Part shown: in pieces, positions 1 to 6,370 of the stretch
Position numbering within the stretch: the stretch's first letter is position 1
Layout of the letters: the number at the start of each line of letters is the position of its first letter
Source: an uncultured Bacteroidota bacterium
GTDB lineage: Bacteria; Bacteroidota; Bacteroidia; Chitinophagales; Saprospiraceae
Direction: 5' to 3'
DNA: 7,984 nucleotides
Assembly (NCBI GenBank): GCA_937876435.1
Contig: CALEIL010000477.1
Location: 1-7,984 of the forward strand
The notes under the pieces: model-generated
What the model was told of the DNA's origin: nothing
The model's database searches: none
Seen by the model: the letters and a program-made list of their open reading frames with translations, nothing else
Made by a program: the position numbers and the translations under genes

Positions 1-188
1 TGTCAAAAAAGATGAAGAAAAACATGATATGTATTTAGATTTTCGTGCACTAGCCAAGGGCGGTACCCATTATAGATGTTGACTTGTCGCATCCCGATCG
101 GGCGGGTTTTATGGCCAGCGATTATCAGTCGATCTTAGATGATATGATCCGGGTCAGAGGGGAACTCAATAGCAGGATGGAGAAGTAA
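1..188 (+). pseudogene. 3' end of a frameshifted gene entering from the left
   Basis: Two plus-strand reading frames join into one sensible protein end. The frame starting at base 2 reads through YLDFRALAKGGTHY and then hits TGA at 80-82. The next frame, open from 54, reads DVDLSHPDRAGF, then MASDYQSILDDMIRVRGELN, and stops at TAA 186-188. Removing one A at about base 74 joins them as GGTHY-DVDLSHPDRAGF without a stop. This suggests a single-base insertion, either real or a sequencing error. The family is not recognised. The D-x-x-x-HP-x-x-x-G pattern vaguely recalls the last catalytic block of SGNH/GDSL hydrolases, but that is weak. The beginning of the gene lies outside the window, so its length and domains cannot be judged. 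Confidence 0.5.
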
Positions 189-399
189 AATGTCTGGCCG
201 GATGATTTTGCTATTTTTTCTGATTAACTTCAATGGACATGAGGAAAGATCTGGCCATTAACTGAAATACTATTTGAATCCATCTCTCGTAATCATAGCA
301 CAGAAATCCACCCGAAACACCCTGGTTTACGGTGTGATAAGGCGCGTGTACGACCTGACCATCGGTTGAATCCTGACCATATTCAGATAGATAGGATGA
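189..399. other. Intergenic gap between convergent 3' ends
   Basis: This stretch separates the broken left gene (plus) from hemN (minus). I see no credible ORF and no RNA gene. It contains a 9-base direct repeat, CCTGACCAT, at 354-362 and 372-380. It also has a weak 5-bp hairpin (ACACC/GGTGT, about 317-335) that lacks a good T-tract. Either could be chance, and no clear terminator is visible for either gene. Confidence 0.5.
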
Positions 400-1764
400 T
401 CATACGGTCATTGAAAAAATCTTTTTCCCCGGTTCCCGGTTCCTCAGATGAAAGTCAAACGCCATGCACACGTTTCGGATAAAGGGCCTGCCTTTTTCGG
501 TGATGATGATCCCATCATGACTGATCTCCACCAGCCCATCTTGCTCCATTTCCTGCAAATCCTTCAGGATCATCGAAAGATCGGGGGGTAGCATATTGTC
601 CGTCTTCCAGGAAGTTCTCAATCTACAAGTCAGATTGAGGATGTGCCGGCGAACTACCCGTTCCTCATCGGTGAGAAAGTGACCGCGGTACAAAGGCCAT
701 TCATTCTGATCGATCCGGCGGTAATAATCTTCGAGCTTTTTCTCATTCTGACCATACGCCGACCATAGGTCACTGATGGCCGATATCCCCAATCCGATCA
801 TCGAAGTGGAATCAATTTCCGTATACCCCATAAAATTTCTATGAAGTTTCCCCGACATGGCCGCCCGATACAGGTCATCGTCGGGCAATGCAAAATGATC
901 GAACCCAATTTCATGGTATCCCATGTCAAGAAGTCGCTGTTTGCCGTATTCGTATAGTTCTCGTTTGGCTTCATTCTTCGGCACGTCTTCGTCACGAAAT
1001 CCCCTTTGTCCGGTTCCTTTTACCCAGGGAACGTGGGCGTAGCTGTAAAAGGAGATTCTGTCGGGCATCAACGTGGCGGTTTTATCCATCGACACCCGGA
1101 TATCTTCCAGGGTCTGGAACGGAAGGCCAAAAATAAGATCATGGCCTACCGACCTGTACCCAATCGAGCGGGCAGTTTCCGTCACCATTTTCACATTTTC
1201 GTACGGTTGCACCCGGTTGATCGCGTTTTGAATTTTCAGGTTATAGTCCTGCACGCCAAAGCTGACTCTTCTAAACCCTTTCTCAAATAATAATTGCAAA
1301 TGGTCCGGTCTGGTGTTATTGGGATGGCCTTCAAAACTGTACTGCACCGAATCCGGTCGCCTGACCCGACCGTGTTCAAACAAACCATCCAATAACCTGG
1401 ATAGATTGCGGGGCGAAAAAAAAGTAGGCGTGCCTCCTCCGAGGTGCATATCGCTCAGATAAATGTCCTGGTCCAGCATATCGGTATACATAGCCCATTC
1501 CCGGTGTACGTACTGTATGTACGGATCCTCTACCTCATGCCTGGTGGTAATCCGTTTGTGACACCCGCAAAACGTGCAAAGCTTTTCACAAAATGGAAGG
1601 TGGATATACATCGACAGATGAGGATCGGAGGTGGTCGTTTGTACAAATTCATCCCGCCATCGTTGAAGTCCGAACGTGTCGTCCGACCAAAAAGGGACGG
1701 CCGGAAAGCTCGTATATCGGGGACCGGGCACGTTGTACTTTTGAATAAGAGAGGCAGATATCAT
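400..1764 (-). CDS. hemN: Oxygen-independent coproporphyrinogen III dehydrogenase (radical SAM)
   Basis: HemN converts coproporphyrinogen III to protoporphyrinogen IX in haem synthesis without oxygen, using S-adenosylmethionine and a [4Fe-4S] cluster in the cytoplasm. The protein has 454 residues, close to the E. coli enzyme (about 457). The N-terminal YNVPGPRYTSFP is the HemN signature. The cluster motif CX3CX2CXC is at C59, C63, C66 and C68, preceded by the SAM-contacting Y53 in MYIHLPFC. GGGTPT at 109-114 and the DLIFGLP block at 209-215 belong to the radical SAM barrel, and the C-terminal third matches the HemN-specific domain. The wording SFEGHPNNT (143-151) is, from memory, typical of Bacteroidota HemN. 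The only possible ATG is at 1762-1764, because an in-frame stop lies 15 bases upstream. The gene is divergent from the Rrf2 regulator, which may control it. All key residues are present, so it should be active. Confidence 0.96.
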   Translation of the reverse strand: MISASLIQKYNVPGPRYTSFPAVPFWSDDTFGLQRWRDEFVQTTTSDPHLSMYIHLPFCEKLCTFCGCHKRITTRHEVEDPYIQYVHREWAMYTDMLDQDIYLSDMHLGGGTPTFFSPRNLSRLLDGLFEHGRVRRPDSVQYSFEGHPNNTRPDHLQLLFEKGFRRVSFGVQDYNLKIQNAINRVQPYENVKMVTETARSIGYRSVGHDLIFGLPFQTLEDIRVSMDKTATLMPDRISFYSYAHVPWVKGTGQRGFRDEDVPKNEAKRELYEYGKQRLLDMGYHEIGFDHFALPDDDLYRAAMSGKLHRNFMGYTEIDSTSMIGLGISAISDLWSAYGQNEKKLEDYYRRIDQNEWPLYRGHFLTDEERVVRRHILNLTCRLRTSWKTDNMLPPDLSMILKDLQEMEQDGLVEISHDGIIITEKGRPFIRNVCMAFDFHLRNREPGKKIFSMTV

Positions 1765-1822
1765 ATTGATTTTTTCAGGTCATTATCGGGGTATGGTCCA
1801 TGAAACACTCCTTTATTTTAAA

Positions 1823-1845
1823 AAACCCGGGGTTTGCTTTGCAAA
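1823..1845. promoter_or_regulatory. Paired inverted repeats, candidate operator
   Basis: Two perfect small dyads overlap in the divergent space. The first is AAACCC-G-GGGTTT at 1823-1835. The second is TTTGC-TTT-GCAAA at 1833-1845, which shares the TTT of the first. They overlap the predicted hemN start region and the upstream promoter element of the regulator gene. Rrf2 proteins bind dyad operators and often regulate themselves, so this is a reasonable binding site. No match to a known Rrf2, FNR or Fur consensus is claimed. Confidence 0.35.
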
Positions 1846-1869
1846 TTTAGTAAATTAGTTTTACATTTA
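1838..1869 (+). promoter_or_regulatory. Candidate promoter of the Rrf2 regulator gene
   Basis: TTTG at 1838-1841 and TACATTTA at 1862-1869 are separated by 20 bases. This fits the Bacteroidota sigma-A layout (a TTG-type -33 element, then TAnnTTTG), with one mismatch in the last base of the -7 box. Transcription would start near 1876, giving a leader of about 26 bases before the ATG at 1902. It overlaps the hemN -7 box on the other strand, so the two promoters could interfere or share an operator. Confidence 0.4.
1842..1849 (-). promoter_or_regulatory. Candidate hemN promoter -7 box (TAAATTTG)
   Basis: Read on the minus strand, these bases are TAAATTTG, an exact match to the Bacteroidota -7 consensus TAnnTTTG. 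The expected TTG-like -33 element about 20 bases upstream is poor. Transcription would start about 70 bases before the hemN ATG. The box overlaps a small inverted repeat and the -33-like box of the opposing regulator promoter. The call rests on motif match and position only. Confidence 0.4.
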
Positions 1870-1901
1870 ATCCCATTTTGTCTTAAATAGAAGTTGGATA
1901 C

Positions 1902-2336
1902 ATGAAAATCTTATCTCAGGCCAGTAATTATGGAATCAGAGCGTTGACCTATATCGTTTCTCAGAAAAGGGATGGGTATACCAGCATCGGACAAATCTCC
2001 GAGGAGCTGGACATTTCATTTCATTTCCTGACTAAAACTTTTCAATTGCTTTCCCGGCACGGTCTGATTACGTCTTACCGGGGTCCCAGCGGTGGGGTCG
2101 CATTGAACCGGCCGCCGGAGGAGATATTTTTGATCGAAGTGATAGAGATCCTGGAGGGGAAAGATTTTTTTGACACCTGTTTGCTGGGCCTCCCCGGATG
2201 CGGGGAAGCAGAACCCTGTCCTATCCACGATTTCTGGAAGGTCCACAAAGAAAAAATGAAAAGAGAATTTTCCAATACCACTTTGGCTGACCTGGGAACC
2301 AGGGTCAATATTGGGAAAATGCGAATCAGGGAATAA
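1902..2336 (+). CDS. Rrf2-family transcriptional regulator, probably Fe-S cluster binding
   Basis: This is a small DNA-binding regulator of 144 residues, the usual size for the IscR/NsrR/RsrR group. The N-terminus (KILSQASNYGIRALTYI) and the winged helix-turn-helix (about residues 27-70) are typical of the family, with the wing written SYRGPSGGVAL (58-68). Three cysteines at C93, C100 and C106 lie where IscR (C92, C98, C104) and NsrR hold their Fe-S cluster; the spacing here is CX6CX5C, followed by PIH, so H109 might also matter. Such proteins sense nitric oxide, iron-sulphur status or redox state; the signal here cannot be read from sequence. The gene is divergent from hemN and lies 84 bases before the haem peroxidase gene, so it may control itself, hemN and the peroxidase. 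ATG 1902 fits the conserved N-terminus. Assignment to NsrR or IscR proper is not justified. Confidence 0.9.
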   Translation: MKILSQASNYGIRALTYIVSQKRDGYTSIGQISEELDISFHFLTKTFQLLSRHGLITSYRGPSGGVALNRPPEEIFLIEVIEILEGKDFFDTCLLGLPGCGEAEPCPIHDFWKVHKEKMKREFSNTTLADLGTRVNIGKMRIRE

Positions 2337-2420
2337 ATTTTTTAACCCATTTTAATACATAAGACTCTTAATTCTTGTAATTTTCTCAATGCCCGTTTAT
2401 GCAAATTAAAACCTATCACC

Positions 2421-4331
2421 ATGAAACACTTTCAACTTGTCACTATTCTTCTTGCCCTGACCGGAGGACTCTCTGGGTGGGTACATGCACAGCCACACAG
2501 AACCATAGATGGGTGGGGAAACAATGCGGCGCATCCCGAATGGGGTGCCGTAGGGACTCATGTCCTCACTCAATCCAATGGTTTCGCAGATGGGATTTCC
2601 TCCCCCGCCGGTTCCGGACGACCCAATCCGCGGGTCATCAGCAACATCCTTTTCAGTCAAAATACGCTCGCGAATGATGCGCTGGGACTCAGTGCCTTTA
2701 CCTGGGTTTGGGGACAGTTTATCGACCACGACATCACTTTTTCACCCAATCATCCGACCGAAGTACTGGATATTTCGGTTCCTACTTCCGACCCGTACTT
2801 TGATCCCCGGGGATCGGGAACTGCCCGCATCCCGATGAACCGGTCGGATTATGACCTGGCTACCGGGACGGACCCAAACAATCCGCGAAAATACCCCAAC
2901 CACATCACCGCTTATATCGATGGTTCAGCCGTTTATGGGTCGGATCCAGGCCGTGCGCAGTGGCTTCGAACTTTCGTATCAGGGAAATTAAAAACCTCGC
3001 ATGGAAATCTTCTACCATTTAATACGAGCGATGGAGAATACGAATCTCAAGTCAATCCCGAAATCCCATGGATGGATATGCCGTTACCGCACGTTCAGAA
3101 ATGGTTCGTAGCCGGAGATGTGCGCGCGAATGAAAATCCCTTTCTCACCGCCATACATACTCTTTTTATGAGGGAACACAACCGCATCTGCGATTCGCTC
3201 ACCCAAGTCTATCCGGCCTGGTCCGATGAAAGGCTGTACCAACACACCCGGAAACTCGTCGGTGGTATGATCCAGGCCATCGTGTACGAGGAATGGTTGC
3301 CCACCCTGGGCGTCCACCCTCCAGCATACCAGGGGTATCACGACACCATCAACGCCGGCATCATGAACGTATTCAACACGGCGGCCTACCGCTACGGGCA
3401 CACGACCATCAACAGCTTGCTGGTTCGTATGGACAACCAGGGGAATGATATGCCCCAGGGGGATATTCTACTCCGGGATGCCTTTTTCAATCCCGAAGCC
3501 GTCCGGGAAGTTCACGGCATCGAACCCTACCTGGTAGGAATGTCTACTGTCGTCGAACAGGATTTCGACTGCAAGATTATCGACGATCTTCGAAACTTCT
3601 TGTTTGGAAAACCAGGATCGGGTGGCATGGATCTCGTCTCCATAAATATTAACCGGGGCCGCGATCGGGGTCTGCCCCATTACAATATCATTCGGACTGA
3701 TTATGGGATGACACCTGTGGAAGATTTTACGGAGATTACGCGCGACCCCTTGATGAGTAATACTTTGGCTGAATTGTATAAAGACGTCAACAACATCGAC
3801 CCCTGGGCCGGACTTCTCGCAGAAGATCATGCAACTGGGACTCTATTCGGACCTACAGCGCTTACCATCATCCAAAAACAGTTCGTCTCTCTGCGCGATG
3901 GAGACCGTTACTACTACGAGAACGATCCAGTACTATCCGCCGAAGAAAAAGACTGGATTCGCGATACCAGACTATCCCAAATCATTCGTCGCAATACACC
4001 GATAGCCATCATTCGTGACCAGATCTTTGTGGCGGGATCATTGCTGACGCCCGCGTCAAATGAAAACTTCTCCCGGGATTTTTCAATGCAGATTTATCCA
4101 AATCCCGTGGATCTGAGAATGGCTGTGAGAATAGAGGTGAGTCGCCGGCGGGAAGCCACTTTACACATCAGGGATTCCAACGGCAAAATCATTATGCAAA
4201 ACACATTGGATTTGTACCAGGGAAATAACATTTTATCCCTCACATTGCCCCAGGGATTACCTGATGGACTGTATGTAGCCGTATTGCAAGCAAAGGGGAA
4301 TTCGATCAGTACAAAATTCGTAAAACAATAG
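2421..4331 (+). CDS. Secreted animal-type haem peroxidase with T9SS sorting domain
   Basis: This 636-residue protein belongs to the myeloperoxidase/peroxinectin-like family, which uses hydrogen peroxide to oxidise halides or organic substrates. A signal peptide spans residues 1-23 (cleavage VHA|Q). The distal haem motif WGQFIDHD (97-104) gives Q99, D102, H103 and calcium ligand D104. The calcium loop TAYIDGS (163-169) follows. R235 and E238 in VRANENP match the catalytic Arg and haem-ester Glu of myeloperoxidase, and REHNR follows at 251-255. The proximal histidine is H327 in YRYGHT, with supporting N409 before NRGRDRG. Both ester-linking acids (D102, E238) are present, but the Met that gives myeloperoxidase its sulfonium bond is Asn (N239). 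Residues about 556-636, with IYPNPV and a final GLYVAVL...KFVKQ, form a type A T9SS tag, so the enzyme is probably released or held at the cell surface. It lies downstream of the Rrf2 gene and 51 bases before the next gene. The physiological substrate is unknown. Confidence 0.93.
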   Translation: MKHFQLVTILLALTGGLSGWVHAQPHRTIDGWGNNAAHPEWGAVGTHVLTQSNGFADGISSPAGSGRPNPRVISNILFSQNTLANDALGLSAFTWVWGQFIDHDITFSPNHPTEVLDISVPTSDPYFDPRGSGTARIPMNRSDYDLATGTDPNNPRKYPNHITAYIDGSAVYGSDPGRAQWLRTFVSGKLKTSHGNLLPFNTSDGEYESQVNPEIPWMDMPLPHVQKWFVAGDVRANENPFLTAIHTLFMREHNRICDSLTQVYPAWSDERLYQHTRKLVGGMIQAIVYEEWLPTLGVHPPAYQGYHDTINAGIMNVFNTAAYRYGHTTINSLLVRMDNQGNDMPQGDILLRDAFFNPEAVREVHGIEPYLVGMSTVVEQDFDCKIIDDLRNFLFGKPGSGGMDLVSININRGRDRGLPHYNIIRTDYGMTPVEDFTEITRDPLMSNTLAELYKDVNNIDPWAGLLAEDHATGTLFGPTALTIIQKQFVSLRDGDRYYYENDPVLSAEEKDWIRDTRLSQIIRRNTPIAIIRDQIFVAGSLLTPASNENFSRDFSMQIYPNPVDLRMAVRIEVSRRREATLHIRDSNGKIIMQNTLDLYQGNNILSLTLPQGLPDGLYVAVLQAKGNSISTKFVKQ

Positions 4332-4382
4332 ATCAAAAACATTTACAAATAATCTTTTTCAATAATTAAACCACATATCAGC

Positions 4383-6179
4383 ATGCCATCAACATCAGCG
4401 CATACTTTTCACATCCCGGTCATGGGTACCGGATACACCATTGACACGCCTATCCGCGTGGCTCACTATGGAATTTCTTCGGCCATCTCCATTATAGATC
4501 ACCGTCTTACCGAGCAAATGCGACAATATTACAGCGACCTCTATGAAATACCGTATCATCCGATCGACCTGGATGATGATGATTCAAGAGCCAAAAGAAT
4601 AACCGCTTACCTCAATCTTGTAGACAGGATCGTACAACTCAATTTCAAAAAACTGAAGAGTACTCCTTATTCACCGGACAGTGAATTGACAAAATATTTT
4701 GAAATGTTGCCGGACAGATCTCCGCTCAAACAGGAATATTCCAGGATGCTGACTCTGAAGGATGCACCCCAAAAACTGGCCCAGGATCAACTGAGAAGAT
4801 CGATCACCCCCGGATCGATCGACGTCAACATTATGACCAAAGTCGACACGCAAAATTTCTCCAAAAACAAAGAACCTTTGCCACACATCTACAACGATGC
4901 CCACGCGGCTCTGAGAGGATTTGCGAACAGTACACTCCAATCCTCCGTGATTCTGTCAGCCGGCTTCAACCCCAGGTTATACGGCTATATGACCTCCTTC
5001 GATGATTTTTTTCCTGACTCCAGGGGGGTGGTCCGGAAAAACATCGTATTAAAGGTCAGCGATTATCGTTCAGCCCTCATTCAGGGAAAATTTTTGGCAA
5101 AGAAGGGACTTTGGATCTCCGAATTTCGCGTCGAATCCGGCCTCAATTGCGGCGGTCACGCGTTTGTGTCCGATGGATATCTGATGGGGCCGGTACTCCA
5201 GGAGTTCCTGGAAAGAAAGGAAGAATTACACCAAACCCTATTGGACATTTACCTCCATACCAAATTACCTGACGGGAAGCTCGCCATACCGGAGCCGCCT
5301 GAAATTGCCATCACAGCCCAGGGAGGGGTGGGTACCGCGCCCGAACATCAATTTTTATTGAATCGATACCACCTGGATTCGATCGGCTGGGGGTCTCCAT
5401 TCTTACTGGTTCCGGAGGCTGTGAATATCGACCCTCATACCATGGAGCAAGTACGTTCATCGGAGGAAGCGGATTTGTATCTGAGCGGAGTGTCCCCATT
5501 GGGAGTGCCCTTTCACACTATCCGCAACAGTTCGGCGGAACAAGAAAAGCAAAAGAAAATCCAGAAAGGGAAACCAGGTGCGCCGTGCCTGAAAAAGCAT
5601 CTGACTTTTAATTCGGAATTCACCGATGTGCCGATTTGTGAAGCCTCCAGACGGTATCAGAAAAACAAAATCCGGGCCCTCAAAGCAGAAATAGCCGACC
5701 CCGAAGAGAGGGATAAAAGGATTCAGGAGGTATTGGATAAAATGTGTCTGTGCGAAGGGCTGGGGAATTCGGCCCTGGACAATCTGGACATCAATACTTC
5801 CCCCGGGGGCATCGGGGTGGTAGTCTGTCCCGGACCCAATATTGCTTATTTCGACAAAATCTGCTCCCTTAAGGAAATGGTCAATCATATCTACGGGAGG
5901 ATCAATATTATTCATCACCCGGGAAGACCACATATGTTTTTGAAGGAATTGGGGCTGTACATCGATTATCTGAAAGGCATGGTATCCCAGCGAACGGGAG
6001 CCAATAACCAGATCCAGACCATAATCAACATGGTAGCTAATTTATGGAGTGGAATAAAATACTACGACGCCGTCCTCCCATTGATTCCGTTGAAGTATTT
6101 CCGGGAGGAACTTCTAAAAATCATGAATGAAATTAATCCGGAAATGCACAGCCTCGAACTACAGACTACACTCGCTTAG
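4383..6179 (+). CDS. Uncharacterised protein with flavin TIM-barrel (NMO/PfaD-like) features
   Basis: No named gene is recognised in this 598-residue protein. It has no signal peptide or membrane segment, so it is probably cytoplasmic. Several landmarks occur in the order seen in nitronate monooxygenase and PfaD-type flavin enzymes. The start IPVMGTGYTIDTPIRVAHYG (11-30) resembles their first flavin-binding strand. ESGLNCGGHAF (251-261) resembles the EAGGH motif with its catalytic His (H259 here). AQGGVGTAPE (312-321) resembles the phosphate-binding GGIGTP loop. GWGSPFLLVPEAV (335-347) and ADLYLSGVSPLGVPF (363-377) resemble the following PfaD segments. The protein is larger than a plain NMO: it has a helical insert at about 60-180 and a C-terminal part of about 200 residues with cysteines C402, C419, C455, C457, C482 and C494, which might bind metal. 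No polyketide genes are near, so it is not expected to be PfaD itself. ATG 4383 is the only ATG after an in-frame TAA at 4350. It may share a transcript with the peroxidase gene. The ORF is certain; the family is a motif-based inference. Confidence 0.85.
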   Translation: MPSTSAHTFHIPVMGTGYTIDTPIRVAHYGISSAISIIDHRLTEQMRQYYSDLYEIPYHPIDLDDDDSRAKRITAYLNLVDRIVQLNFKKLKSTPYSPDSELTKYFEMLPDRSPLKQEYSRMLTLKDAPQKLAQDQLRRSITPGSIDVNIMTKVDTQNFSKNKEPLPHIYNDAHAALRGFANSTLQSSVILSAGFNPRLYGYMTSFDDFFPDSRGVVRKNIVLKVSDYRSALIQGKFLAKKGLWISEFRVESGLNCGGHAFVSDGYLMGPVLQEFLERKEELHQTLLDIYLHTKLPDGKLAIPEPPEIAITAQGGVGTAPEHQFLLNRYHLDSIGWGSPFLLVPEAVNIDPHTMEQVRSSEEADLYLSGVSPLGVPFHTIRNSSAEQEKQKKIQKGKPGAPCLKKHLTFNSEFTDVPICEASRRYQKNKIRALKAEIADPEERDKRIQEVLDKMCLCEGLGNSALDNLDINTSPGGIGVVVCPGPNIAYFDKICSLKEMVNHIYGRINIIHHPGRPHMFLKELGLYIDYLKGMVSQRTGANNQIQTIINMVANLWSGIKYYDAVLPLIPLKYFREELLKIMNEINPEMHSLELQTTLA

Positions 6180-6199
6180 ACGTGGACGAGTGTGGGTTT
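6166..6199 (+). terminator. Hairpin terminator over the stop codon of the 598-residue gene
   Basis: CTACACTCG (6166-6174) pairs with CGAGTGTGG (6187-6195) to make a 9-bp stem with one G-T wobble and a 12-base loop. The TAG stop (6177-6179) lies in the loop. The stem is followed by GTTTCTTTG, a broken but T-rich tail. This fits an intrinsic terminator for the plus-strand unit. The interrupted T-tract and long loop lower confidence. Confidence 0.45.
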
Positions 6200-6238
6200 C
6201 TTTGTGTGTGGGATGCATGACACGCTTTCGGTTGGGGA

Positions 6239-6252
6239 CGAGATTTATCTCG
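6239..6252. repeat. Short inverted repeat in the convergent gap
   Basis: CGAGAT-TT-ATCTCG is a perfect 6-bp dyad with a 2-base centre, in the 191-base gap (6180-6370) between the convergent 598-residue and sulfatase genes. No T-tract follows on either strand, so it is a poor terminator. It could be chance or a protein site. No gene was seen in the rest of the gap. Confidence 0.3.
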
Positions 6253-6344
6253 GAGTGTACGATCCCCTTTCAATCCATCGCTTCTCTCCTCATTCTTGCT
6301 CTGTCTGATGGTCCGCAGAGCGACTCATCATCAAACGCGCGAAA

Positions 6345-6370
6345 CGGACAAACCTACGTAGCGGACAAAC
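6345..6370. repeat. 9-base direct repeat flanking an 8-base palindrome
   Basis: CGGACAAAC occurs at 6345-6353 and again at 6362-6370. The 8 bases between them, CTACGTAG (6354-6361), are a perfect palindrome. The second copy ends directly beside the sulfatase stop codon (6371-6373). The arrangement is exact in the sequence; its function is unknown. It is too short to be an insertion element, but could be a protein-binding site or a replication-slippage product. Confidence 0.55.

Noticed and set aside
317..335. Hairpin ACACC/GGTGT as a hemN terminator
   Set aside because: The stem is only 5 bp with a 9-base loop and no real T-tract on the minus strand.
1444..1803. Plus-strand open frame of 119 codons over the hemN start
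   Set aside because: It is antisense to the conserved hemN N-terminus including the cluster motif; the protein is not plausible.
2288..2310. Inverted repeat CCTGG-GAA-CCAGG near the 3' end of the Rrf2 gene as a terminator
   Set aside because: It lies inside the coding sequence about 30 bases before the stop and no T-tract follows directly.
2337..2420. Separate promoter for the peroxidase gene (TAATTTTC at 2378-2385)
   Set aside because: It is a 7 of 8 match to TAnnTTTG, but no TTG-type element lies at the right distance upstream, so read-through from the Rrf2 promoter is as likely.
5457..5933. Minus-strand open frame of 158 codons inside the 598-residue gene
   Set aside because: It is antisense to a coding region with better protein-like sequence and has no signal, motif or sensible start context.
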